Shown one piece after another: positions 50,757 to 59,016 of a stretch of DNA of 64,000 nucleotides (position 1 is its first letter; the number at the start of each line of letters is the position of its first letter). Source of the stretch: Streptomyces griseoaurantiacus (GTDB taxonomy: Bacteria > Actinomycetota > Actinomycetes > Streptomycetales > Streptomycetaceae); the NCBI GenBank assembly GCA_014656015.1, contig BNBP01000028.1, positions 1 to 64,000 of the forward strand, given 5' to 3'. A program made the position numbers and the translations under genes. Under the pieces are notes generated by a model that did no database searches, was not told the DNA's origin, and saw nothing but the letters and a program-made list of their open reading frames with translations.

Positions 50757-51790
50757 CCGGCACACTCCGGCGCCGGGCTCTCCTGAGCGGTGGGCTCCTT
50801 CGCGACGAAGTCCTTCGCCAGCGCCAGGACGGCGTCGTTGGCCTCCGGGGTTCCGGTGCTCACCCGTACGCCCGCTCCCGCGATCTCACGCACCACCACA
50901 CCGTGGGCGGCCAGATGGTCCACGAAGGCCTTGTTCCGCTCACCGAGCGGCAGCCAGAGGAAGTTCGCGCCACTGGGCGGCACCCGCAGGCCCAGGTCCA
51001 GCAGTCCGGCCCGGACCCGGTCCCGCTCCCGGGCGACCTCCGCACATCGCTCCCGCATCACGTCCTCGGCCTCCAGCGCGGCCATCGCGGCGGCCTGCGC
51101 GACGGTGCTCACCCGGAAGAACGGCGTCATCCTCCGCAGCGGCCCGACCACCGCCTCCGCGCCGGCCAGGTGACCCACCCGCAGTCCGAGCAGCCCGTGC
51201 GACTTGGAGAACGTCCGCACGACCGCGACCCGTTCGTCCTCCTTGGCCAGCGCCATGGCGTCGGCGAGCTCGCCGGGTGGGGCGAACTCGCGGTACGCCT
51301 CGTCGACCAGCACCAGAACGCCCGGCGGCAGCGCGGCCACGAAGTCCCTCAGGCGGTCGTGCCCGAGCACCTCGCCCGTCGGATTGTTCGGGTTGCACAG
51401 CAGCACCACCCTGGTGCGGTCCGTCACGGCGGCGGCCATGGCGGTCAGGTCGTGCTCCTGGCCGGTCAGCGGCACCGCGACGGGTTCGGCCCGGGCGTTG
51501 CGGATGAGGAGCGGATACATCTCGAACGACGGCCAGGCGTGCAGCACCTCGGTGCCCGGCCCGGCGTGCGCGTTCAGGAACTGCTGGAGCAGCGCGCCCG
51601 ACCCCGGGCCCGCCACGACCCGGGCGGGCGGGAGGCCGAGCCGGCGTGCGAGTTCCTCGGTGAGCCCGGTGGCGAGTGCGTCGAGGGTGAGGTTGACGCG
51701 CTCGCCGGAATCCCGGACCGCCCGGGCCACACCCGGTAACAGTGCCGAATGGTTTTCGTTGAGAGAGAGTTCGTACATTGCCGGATCCAC
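50753..51790 (-). CDS. HisC-like PLP aminotransferase, first gene of the operon, with a TTA codon
   Basis: A 345-residue fold-type I aminotransferase like histidinol-phosphate aminotransferase. The PLP Lys is in RTFSKSHGLLGLRVG, with LLCNPNNPTGEV and LVDEAYREF upstream. It starts an operon of prenyl genes, so it more likely handles an aromatic amino acid than histidinol phosphate. GTG 51790 has a GGAAGG site seven bases upstream; ATG 51778 is an alternative. Codon 18 is TTA (51737-51739), so translation should depend on the bldA leucine tRNA. Confidence 0.87.
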   Translation of the reverse strand: MDPAMYELSLNENHSALLPGVARAVRDSGERVNLTLDALATGLTEELARRLGLPPARVVAGPGSGALLQQFLNAHAGPGTEVLHAWPSFEMYPLLIRNARAEPVAVPLTGQEHDLTAMAAAVTDRTRVVLLCNPNNPTGEVLGHDRLRDFVAALPPGVLVLVDEAYREFAPPGELADAMALAKEDERVAVVRTFSKSHGLLGLRVGHLAGAEAVVGPLRRMTPFFRVSTVAQAAAMAALEAEDVMRERCAEVARERDRVRAGLLDLGLRVPPSGANFLWLPLGERNKAFVDHLAAHGVVVREIAGAGVRVSTGTPEANDAVLALAKDFVAKEPTAQESPAPECAG

Positions 51791-52163
51791 GGGATGGCCT
51801 TCCTGTCGACGTGCCACGGGGCATGGAGAAGGCGACCGCGACCGTCTACAGAAGACGGCGCGGCGAAAGGAATAGGCGCTGTGAAGCGGGGGGTGATGTG
51901 CAGGAATCGGCAGGGGGAGAAGTGGGGGAGAGGCCGGGGAAGAGAACAGGCGCGAGAATGGGGGCACTGTTCCGCCGGGCGACTGAAAGAGCGCCGACTC
52001 TCTCAGTGTGACCATGAGACGGCTTCCCGCGCAAGACCGGTCCGATGAAACCCGGAAGAGGGCGATTTGTTCCGGATGAACGGATGGGGCAGCAATTGCC
52101 GAATCGGCGCGCGGGGGGCTGCGGGCGAGGACTGTGGGCGGTAGTCAGGGAACGTTTCTCGGT

Positions 52164-52176
52164 GTCACGGTGTGAC
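52164..52176. promoter_or_regulatory. Inverted repeat in the long gap upstream of the aminotransferase operon
   Basis: The 916-base stretch 51791-52706 carries no gene I can support; its frames lack coding bias. It contains GTCAC-GGT-GTGAC at 52164-52176, and GTGTGACC occurs at 52170-52177 and again at 52006-52013. These are candidate sites for a cluster regulator. I see no clear promoter for the operon. Confidence 0.35.
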
Positions 52177-52706
52177 CTTCGCCATGTTTATTTCCGCGCC
52201 GTGACGACTTGTGGGGGAAAGCGGGCCGGGCCGCGACCGGGCCCGGGAGCGACGGCCGCCGCGTTCCTTCGCGCCGGTCTGATCTGGCGTGATGAAGGGC
52301 GTGGACGGTACCGGGCCCGAGGCGGCGACGGCGCCCCCGGCTCCATGTGACGATCCGGTACGGGCACGGCCGCCGTCGGCCGCCGCACTCCTGACAAAGG
52401 AGAGGGTTGCTGGTACCACGGAACCGGTAATGTCGGCGCTTCCGAAAACGATGGCTGATTACTTGCTCATCGTCCGAAAACAGACCCCAGCTCTCCTCTC
52501 GCGACCCCGCCCTGGAATCCGGACGGCGGCCTGGTCACCGGCCAGGAAAGGAAAAGATGTGGATACCGCCGTGCGCCGACGCGGAACACCGGCTCCGGCA
52601 GGAGGACGGAAGGCGTCGGGCCGCCGCCGGGCCCGAGGGGCGCGACAGCGGCCGGCCGTTCCCCGGCGTCGGGCGCCGCGGAGAGACGCGGTGGACGCCG
52701 GGCCGG

Positions 52707-53333
52707 TCACAACTCGGCCATGGCCCGCAACTCCGCGGTGGTGTTGCGGTGCGGAAACGGTTCTTCGGGCTCGGGGACGTCCAGCGCGCGGCAGAGCGGA
52801 CCCCATCCGTCGGCGGGGGACCACTCGACCAGCCGCTCGGCCGGCACGAGCGAGCGCACCTCGTCGTTGTGCGCTTCGTAGGCGGCCTTGGCTGCGGTCT
52901 CGTCGGACCATGCGGTCGTCAGGTGCTCGACGGTCGTGAGGTGGCCCAGCTCGATGATCCGCGCGTCCGCGTGCTCCGGGTGCGCCAGGTGCCGCTCCAG
53001 CACGGGGACGACCGTCTGCGAGAAGCTCCGCCACCATTCCTCGGTGTCGCGGACCGAAAGCACCACGAGCGCCTCCGGGAACACGGTCTGCAACTCCCGC
53101 CAGAACGCCGATGTCGGGCCGCCGACCGCGGCGCCGTAACCGTCGAAGAAGCTTTCCCAGCCGGACGGGGGGCTGCCTTCCGTGAAGGCTTGTTCCCACG
53201 GCGATACATGCTCGGGACGCTGGGTCACCTCGAGCATGTGATAGCACTTCTGGCCCAGCAATGCGCTCAGGCCGAGATGGAGAGAGAACGTTCCGGTGCG
53301 ACCGATTCCTGCTCCGATGGCGCGTAATGACAC
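52707..53333 (-). CDS. Sulfotransferase family protein with a TTA codon
   Basis: A 208-residue protein with the PAPS-binding loop GIGRTGTFSLHLGL at residues 9-22 and a later VVLSVRDTEEWWRS segment typical of the Sulfotransfer_4 group. Such proteins transfer sulfate to small molecules or are poorly characterised. The GTG start at 53333 has a GGAG site, and codon 3 is TTA (53325-53327), predicting bldA dependence. A near-consensus promoter lies just upstream. It sits between the operon and the cyclase-like gene, so it may tailor the same product. Confidence 0.82.
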   Translation of the reverse strand: MSLRAIGAGIGRTGTFSLHLGLSALLGQKCYHMLEVTQRPEHVSPWEQAFTEGSPPSGWESFFDGYGAAVGGPTSAFWRELQTVFPEALVVLSVRDTEEWWRSFSQTVVPVLERHLAHPEHADARIIELGHLTTVEHLTTAWSDETAAKAAYEAHNDEVRSLVPAERLVEWSPADGWGPLCRALDVPEPEEPFPHRNTTAELRAMAEL

Positions 53334-53368
53334 TGGCGATCTCCGTTCGATTCGGCGCAGTCGGCTGA

Positions 53369-53398
53369 AAGCTACGAGAAGTGATCCGGCGTTGTCAA
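53369..53398 (-). promoter_or_regulatory. Promoter of the sulfotransferase gene
   Basis: On the minus strand a perfect -35 TTGACA (53393-53398) and a -10 TAGCTT (53369-53374) are separated by 18 bases and lie about 35 bases before the GTG start. Confidence 0.6.
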
Positions 53399-53547
53399 GG
53401 AATGGCGATTTCGTGAGACGGATGATTCTTTGCGTGCGGTGGGGTTTGGTTTCGAGTAAGGGTGGCTTTGTCCCTCGCTGAGATGGTTACTGGATAAAGG
53501 CGCCGACGGGGGAGGAATTAAAGACGGGCCGGCGCACGGGGTGCCTC

Positions 53548-53577
53548 TTGACATTCCGGGCAAGGCTGGGGAACTCT
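53548..53577 (+). promoter_or_regulatory. Candidate promoter of the cyclase-like gene
   Basis: The 517-base gap 53334-53850 has no supported gene. On the plus strand TTGACA at 53548-53553 is a perfect -35, followed after 18 bases by AACTCT (53572-53577), a weak -10. A transcript from here would have a leader of more than 260 bases before the TTG start at 53851. Confidence 0.35.
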
Positions 53578-53850
53578 CGTGGGAAGGCAGGTCTGCAACT
53601 CCGTGACGTGCGGATTGGCGAGCAGGCGGGAATCACCCGCGTGAATTTCTCGCCGCATTGCCCGCACCCGAACAAGAGTTGTCGCGCCCGTGTGCGCCCG
53701 ATCCGGACAGCTCGTGAAGGCCCTCCGACACACAATGACCAGAGACCCTCGATGGCGGACCGGTCACACGGATGCGCCATTCCAGAGATGGGACGCCCCG
53801 CCGGCCCACCTCCTTTCGAGGCCACTGTGACCAGGAGAAAGGAGGAGCAG

Positions 53851-55536
53851 TTGCAGCCGACGAGTCCGCGACTGCTTGACCAAGCCAATGACGCGATGCA
53901 CGCCGGCGCGCGTGCCCTCTGGGAAGTGCAGCGGCCCGACGGGGTCTTCGATCACGGGGCCGAGGGATGGACCTCGGTCCTGGCCACGGTGGGGGCCGTC
54001 TCGGCACTGCACTGTGCCGATCCCGTGCGGTCCGCGGACCTCGTCGGGAAGGGCGTGGAGTGGCTGTGCCGCACCCAGGCCGCCGACGGCGGATGGAGCA
54101 CCATTCCCCACATGCCGACCGAGGCCGGTCCCACCGCGGTCGCCGCCGCGACCTTGCAGCACCTCGCGCCGGAGCGGGCGGCCGAGACGATCCGTGCGGC
54201 GCGGTCGTGGCTCGAGGACTTCGGTGGGCTGGAGGCGATCTCTCATCGGGAGATGGCCGCGGTGTGCCGGCGGTTCTACGCCCGTGCCGGATGGCTCGAC
54301 CCCGAGGACCTTCCGCGGCTCCCGCTGGAACTTGCCGCGTTCCCCCGGCTGTTCCGTGAGCTGCTCGACTTCCGCGCTCCTCTGGTCGCCGCCGCGGCAC
54401 TCGCCCAGGCCCGAACCCGCGCGCAGGGCCCGGTGCGGAGGTTGCTCAACCGGGCGGGCAGGCCCTCCGCGCTCCGGCTGATCCGGCAGATCTACGAACA
54501 CGAGGGGATGACGGGGGAGTTCAGTGAGGACCCCTGGGCGGCCGGACTGACCTGCGAGGCGCTTGCACGGTCCGGTGCGGCCCCGGACCTGGTGGCGTCG
54601 ACTGTGGAGTGGCTGCGGTCGAAGGCGAATCCGGACGGTTCGTGGAACATGATGCCGCTGGATCTGACCTGGTCCGTCTACGCCGTCGAAGGCCTGATGG
54701 AGGCCGGTCACACAGCCGACCCGCGACTGTCCCTGTCCCGTTCGCTGTTCCACGACCGCCAGCAGGACCGGCCGTTCACCGCCTTCGGCTGCCCCGCGGG
54801 TTTCTGGGGCTGGTCCTCGCCGCACGGCTGGCCGGCGGCGGTGGAGACCGCCGAGATCACGTCCGCGCTGGCGCGCATGCCGGGCGGACGCGAGGACGAA
54901 CACGTCGCCCGCGGTGTGCAGTGGCTGCTCGCGCAGCAGGACGGCCGGGGTTCGTGGAGCCTGTGCGTCCGCAACACCAGGGTCGACAACTGCGGCCCCT
55001 GCCCCCACACCACGGCCCAGGCCCTCCTGGCGCTGCTGAACGCGGGGGTGCCCGCCGACGGCCGGGTCGTTCGGACGGCGCTGCGCTGGCTGCTGTCCAG
55101 TGGGCGCCCCGACGGCTCCTTCGACTCGGTCTGGTACCGCAGCTACACCTCGGGGACGTCGGTCGTGCTGGAGGCGCTGGTGAAGGCGGGGGCCGGTGGG
55201 CATCCCGCCGCTCTGCGGGCCGCGGAATGGCTGGCGCGCACCCAGCGTCCGGACGGCTCGTGGAGTACCGGGGACGGGGTCGCACCGGGAACGGTGGAGG
55301 AGACCGCATGGGCGGTGTGCGCCCTGCTGGCCGCCGGGCGCGGCACGGACGAGGAGGCCGTCCGCCGGGGTGTCGTCTGGCTGCTCGCCCAGGAATCCGA
55401 CGGCCGGTGGCCGCAGGCCCCGGTCAGCGAGTTCATCCGCGGCGCCTCACGCTTCCCGAACGGCGGACTGACCAACGGCCTCGCGCTGCGCGCCCTGGCA
55501 GCCTTCCTCGACGCCTCCGGGGGCCGGGTCGTCTGA
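53851..55536 (+). CDS. Squalene/hopene-cyclase-like alpha-toroid protein lacking DXDD
   Basis: A 561-residue protein of the terpene cyclase/prenyltransferase beta-gamma type. At least five QW-like repeats are visible (WLCRTQAADGGW near 71, WLRSKANPDGSW near 254, WLLAQQDGRGSW near 358, WLARTQRPDGSW near 460, WLLAQESDGRW near 510). The catalytic DXDD of class II cyclases is not found; the nearest equivalents are PLDLTW near 269 and VETAE near 331. It may use another acid, act on an epoxide, or not be a cyclase. TTG 53851 was chosen for its AAAGGAGG site five bases upstream; GTG 53827 is an alternative. Confidence 0.8.
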   Translation: MQPTSPRLLDQANDAMHAGARALWEVQRPDGVFDHGAEGWTSVLATVGAVSALHCADPVRSADLVGKGVEWLCRTQAADGGWSTIPHMPTEAGPTAVAAATLQHLAPERAAETIRAARSWLEDFGGLEAISHREMAAVCRRFYARAGWLDPEDLPRLPLELAAFPRLFRELLDFRAPLVAAAALAQARTRAQGPVRRLLNRAGRPSALRLIRQIYEHEGMTGEFSEDPWAAGLTCEALARSGAAPDLVASTVEWLRSKANPDGSWNMMPLDLTWSVYAVEGLMEAGHTADPRLSLSRSLFHDRQQDRPFTAFGCPAGFWGWSSPHGWPAAVETAEITSALARMPGGREDEHVARGVQWLLAQQDGRGSWSLCVRNTRVDNCGPCPHTTAQALLALLNAGVPADGRVVRTALRWLLSSGRPDGSFDSVWYRSYTSGTSVVLEALVKAGAGGHPAALRAAEWLARTQRPDGSWSTGDGVAPGTVEETAWAVCALLAAGRGTDEEAVRRGVVWLLAQESDGRWPQAPVSEFIRGASRFPNGGLTNGLALRALAAFLDASGGRVV

Positions 55537-55574
55537 CACCCGAAGGGGCATGGCCGGGGTGCGGGCGTCGGCCG

Positions 55575-55595
55575 GGACCGGCGTGCTGCCGGTCC
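55575..55595. terminator. Hairpin after the cyclase-like gene
   Basis: Perfect eight-base arms GGACCGGC / GCCGGTCC with a five-base loop start 39 bases after the stop. It lies between convergent genes and may serve both. Confidence 0.55.
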
Positions 55596-55758
55596 GCGTG
55601 GAGGGAGGCGGGCGGCGGCAGCACGGCATTGGGCATGTCGGCCGCCGAGGTGGTCGCAGAACCGGCCCGCGGCCGGCGCCAGGTTGCGCTGCGGGTCGGC
55701 CGGGGGTGGCGGGCCGTGGTGTCGACAACGATGTCGGCAGCGCGGCCCGCGCGGGTTC

Positions 55759-56679
55759 TCACGGTGTGTAGAGGGCGTCGCTGCCGTAGAGCTCCCTGGT
55801 GAAGGCGGTGATGTCGGCGCTGCGGTCGCTGCCGTCGAGGTTGTATGTCAGGTAGACGCCGTATCCCTCGCCGACGGTGCGGCGGGCGAGGTCGGCGACC
55901 GTGCTGCGTGAGGTGCGGCCGATCTCGACGGCCGCCGGCGACAGCTTCGACTTGGGCAGCGCGATGCGGGGCACCTGCCAGCTGCCGTAGTAGGGATTCC
56001 AGGCGTAGTCGAATGCGCTGGAGATGTCGTTGCCGCCGTAGGACAGGCGCGAGGCGGCAGGGCCGATGTTGTACAGGCTGATGATCTTGTCAGGCATGTC
56101 CGCGCGCAGTGCCGTCACCAACTGCACGAAGGAACTGGCGTTGGGCTGCGCCGTGCCGTTGTTGCCGTACTCGGCGTATTCGTCGTCGAAGTCGATGCCG
56201 TCGAGGCCGTAGGTGCGCACGGCGTCCGACATCTGGTGTGCGAACGCCGCGGCCGACCGCTGTGACGTGAAGTTGGCGAATCCCGCGCCCTGGTGGTTGC
56301 CCAGCACGGAGAGGACGACCTTGATCCCCTTCTGCTGCAGTGGCCGTATCTGGGTGGCGGCGTTGTCCAGGACGCGTTGCACGTTGTCGTTGAAGTGCAG
56401 GTAGGCCGTCTTCGTGGCCGTGTCGTAGTTGATGTTCGCCGCGAAGATCACGGCGATGTCGAAGACGTTGCCGCCCCGGGCGAGCGTGTACTTGCCGGCG
56501 TTGAGGATGCTGTTGTTGTTCACCTCGATGTAGGCCACCGAGGTCGGCCCCTGCTTGGCGGGTGCGGGTGCGGGTGCGGTGGCCGGGGCGGTCATGGCGG
56601 TGGTGCCGAGGACCAGGGCCGTGACGGCCGAAAGCGTGAGTGCGGCGGTTCGTATCGTGCTCCGTAGCGGAGTGAACAT
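55759..56679 (-). CDS. Endo-beta-N-acetylglucosaminidase H (GH18), secreted
   Basis: A 306-residue protein very close in length and sequence to Streptomyces endoglycosidase H. Residues 1-40 are a Sec signal (STIRTAALTLSAVTALVLG); the mature part starts near APAPAKQGPTSVAYIEVNNN. The GH18 catalytic motif is YGLDGIDFDDEYAEYG, with Asp and Glu of DxDxE intact. It cuts the chitobiose core of high-mannose N-glycans. ATG 56679 has a GGGGAGA site; the upstream extension to 56754 is not part of the secretion signal. Linked GH38 or mannosidase genes are not visible. Confidence 0.95.
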   Translation of the reverse strand: MFTPLRSTIRTAALTLSAVTALVLGTTAMTAPATAPAPAPAKQGPTSVAYIEVNNNSILNAGKYTLARGGNVFDIAVIFAANINYDTATKTAYLHFNDNVQRVLDNAATQIRPLQQKGIKVVLSVLGNHQGAGFANFTSQRSAAAFAHQMSDAVRTYGLDGIDFDDEYAEYGNNGTAQPNASSFVQLVTALRADMPDKIISLYNIGPAASRLSYGGNDISSAFDYAWNPYYGSWQVPRIALPKSKLSPAAVEIGRTSRSTVADLARRTVGEGYGVYLTYNLDGSDRSADITAFTRELYGSDALYTP

Positions 56680-56976
56680 CGGTGGCCGGTCTCCCCTCGC
56701 GTGGTTGGTGTCCGACGTGCTCGAGGACGCTGGTGAGCCCTCCAAGTTTTCCACCTTTATGACTGCACACCGACAAGCGTGCGTGAACTCTTCACGGCTT
56801 CCCCACGTGCCTCACGTGCGACTGGCCCCGGTCACCCGGGGGGATGAATGCCGCAGGATTCGCGGATGGGGGAGGAGGGGCGACCGGATAGTGGGGGACA
56901 GGAAGGCGCTTCGTACCGTCTCGCCCTTCTCTCCGCCCGCCCCACCGCGATTGCTCACCCCCGCCCAGGAGGACCC

Positions 56977-57885
56977 ATGGACGACACGGAGTCACGAAAC
57001 GCCGCAGCGTACGGCGTCGACGGGGGAGTCGGCGCCACCGCGTTGCTGGTCGCCGCGGCCCGGGCGCTGGAGACCCACCGCGAGGACAGCCTGGTGCGGG
57101 ACGTCCACGCCGAGCACTTCGTGCGGGCGGCCGTCGCCTCCGCGGGCTGGCCCGTGCGGCCGCACCAGGTGCCGGACGTGGACACCGATCCCCTGTGGGG
57201 GCGCTTCGCACGCTACTTCGGCCTGCGCACGAGGGTCCTCGACAACCACCTCCTCCGCTCGGTGCGGGAAGGGGCACGCCAGGTGGTGCTGTTCGGCGCG
57301 GGCCTGGACAGCCGGGCGTTCCGGCTCGACTGGCCCGAGGACCGCGTCCTGTTCGAACTCGACCGGGAAGGCGTGCTGGAGTTCAAGCACCGGGTGCTCG
57401 CCGGGGCACCGGCGACGCCCCGGGTGACCCGGGTCCCGGTGCCGATCGATCTGCGTGCCGACTGGGAGGACGCGCTGACCGGCGCGGGCTTCGACCCGAG
57501 CGTGCCGACGGCATGGCTGGCGGAGGGGCTGCTGTTCTATCTGCCTCCCGCCGCCGAGCGGCAACTCGTCGACGCCGTCGACCGGTTGAGCGCGCGCGGA
57601 AGCACCCTGGCCTACGAGGTCAAGCTGGAGAAGGACCTGCGGGCGTACCGCGACAGCGCGCTCTACACCGCGACGAGGGAACAGATCGGCATCGACCTGC
57701 TGGACCTCTTCAACGGCGAGCCGCGCCCCGACTCCGTCGGAGACCTGGTGGGCCGGGGCTGGTCCACCGTGGTCCGTACGCCCTTCGACTTCACCCGCCG
57801 GTACGGACGAGGACCGCTGCCCGAGCCCAACGACGCTCTGGAGGGCAACCGTTGGGTGTTCGCGGACAAGCCCGCCGGGTCCTGA
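56977..57885 (+). CDS. Class I SAM-dependent O-methyltransferase (LCMT/TIGR00027 type)
   Basis: A 302-residue methyltransferase of the PPM1/LCMT-like group common in actinobacteria. The SAM motif region is QVVLFGAGLDSRAFRLDWP near residue 108, followed by VLFELDREGVLEFK. WLAEGLLFYLPP near 187 is the family's other signature. Members methylate carboxyl or hydroxyl groups of small molecules; the target is unknown. ATG 56977 has a perfect CAGGAGG site. It converges on the MfnB operon, and a link to the furan product is only a possibility. Confidence 0.87.
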   Translation: MDDTESRNAAAYGVDGGVGATALLVAAARALETHREDSLVRDVHAEHFVRAAVASAGWPVRPHQVPDVDTDPLWGRFARYFGLRTRVLDNHLLRSVREGARQVVLFGAGLDSRAFRLDWPEDRVLFELDREGVLEFKHRVLAGAPATPRVTRVPVPIDLRADWEDALTGAGFDPSVPTAWLAEGLLFYLPPAAERQLVDAVDRLSARGSTLAYEVKLEKDLRAYRDSALYTATREQIGIDLLDLFNGEPRPDSVGDLVGRGWSTVVRTPFDFTRRYGRGPLPEPNDALEGNRWVFADKPAGS

Positions 57886-57918
57886 CCCGGGGGCCGGGCG
57901 AGGACGGCGCGTAGGGCC

Positions 57919-59016
57919 TCACCACGGGATCAGTACCGGTTTGACGACGAGGCCCGCGTCGCAGTCCCGTTCGGCCTCGTTGACGTCGGCGAGCGGATAC
58001 GTACGGATCAGCCGGTCGAACGGGAAACGCCCCGCTCGCCACAGCGCCGTCAACCGCGGGACGAGGAGCGCGGGCACGGCGTCCCCCTCGCAGATGTGGG
58101 AGATCCTGCGGCCCTGCTCCAGAGTGCCCACATCGAGGGACAACGGGGTGTGCAGCCGGGCCACGAGACCGAGGTGCCCGGTGGGCCGCAGCGCCAGGAG
58201 CCCGTCGTTGATGAGCCTGCCGGAACCCGTGGTGTCCAGCGCGTACCGCGCGCCGCCGTCGGTCAGCCGCCGGATGTGCCCGGGCAGATCCGGCGTCGCG
58301 GCGGGCAGCGGCGACGCGTGGAATTCCTCGGCGAGCCGGAGCCGTTCGGGGTGCCGGTCCACGGCGACGACCCTCGCCCCGGCCGCCGTCGCCGCCATCA
58401 CCGCGGCCAGACCCACCGCCCCCGCCCCGAGGACGACGACGGTGTCGCCGGGGCCCGCGCCGAAGGTGTTCAGTACCGCGCCGGCCCCGGTGAGGAAGCC
58501 GCAGCCGAGCGGCCCGAGCAGTTCCAGGGGCAGCGAGGGGTCCACCCGGACCGCGTTGCGCGCCAGGACCAGCGCGAAGCCGGCGAACGCGGACTGGCCG
58601 AACCAGCGGGGGGCGAGCGCGCCCCCGGCCGCGTCCGTGAACCGTGCGGCGTGCTCCTGACGCCCGCCGAACAGGTTCAGCGGCGCGAACGAGTCGCAGT
58701 AGGCGGGCGCCGCGCCCCGGCAGTGCACGCAGTGCCCACAGGAGTCGAAGCTCAGCACGACGTGATCGCCGACGTCCAGACCCGTGCCGGAGCCGCCGGT
58801 CTCCACCACGACACCCGCGCCCTCGTGGCCCAGGACCGCGGGCAGCGGAGAGCGGCCCGCCGAGCTCCGGACCGCGAGATCCGTGCGGCACATCCCGCAG
58901 CCGGCGACGCGCACCAGCACCTCGCCCTCGGCCGGTCCGGCCGACAGGAGCACCTCCTCGACGGCGAAGGGGGCATCGTACGAACGCAGCACCGCCGCGT
59001 CGAACCTCAAGGACAC
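57919..59016 (-). CDS. Zinc-dependent alcohol dehydrogenase (aryl-alcohol type)
   Basis: A 365-residue medium-chain dehydrogenase. Catalytic zinc ligands are in GCGMCRTDL and GHEGAG, the structural zinc Cys set in SCGHCVHCRGAAPAYC, and the NAD loop in VVVLGAGAVGLAAV. It resembles aryl/benzyl-alcohol dehydrogenases. It is the last gene of the MfnB operon, overlapping the aldehyde dehydrogenase by ten bases, and would suit oxidation of a furfuryl alcohol. GTG 59016 has a GGAGGAG site. Confidence 0.88.
   Translation of the reverse strand: MSLRFDAAVLRSYDAPFAVEEVLLSAGPAEGEVLVRVAGCGMCRTDLAVRSSAGRSPLPAVLGHEGAGVVVETGGSGTGLDVGDHVVLSFDSCGHCVHCRGAAPAYCDSFAPLNLFGGRQEHAARFTDAAGGALAPRWFGQSAFAGFALVLARNAVRVDPSLPLELLGPLGCGFLTGAGAVLNTFGAGPGDTVVVLGAGAVGLAAVMAATAAGARVVAVDRHPERLRLAEEFHASPLPAATPDLPGHIRRLTDGGARYALDTTGSGRLINDGLLALRPTGHLGLVARLHTPLSLDVGTLEQGRRISHICEGDAVPALLVPRLTALWRAGRFPFDRLIRTYPLADVNEAERDCDAGLVVKPVLIPW

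Noticed and set aside
50753..51790. The HisC-like gene as the housekeeping histidine biosynthesis gene.
   Set aside because: No other his genes adjoin, it carries a TTA codon, and it is coupled to polyprenyl and UbiA genes.
52289..52939. A plus-strand 216-codon frame in the gap upstream of the aminotransferase operon.
   Set aside because: No family resemblance, Arg/Ala/Pro-rich, and its 3' half is antisense to the sulfotransferase.
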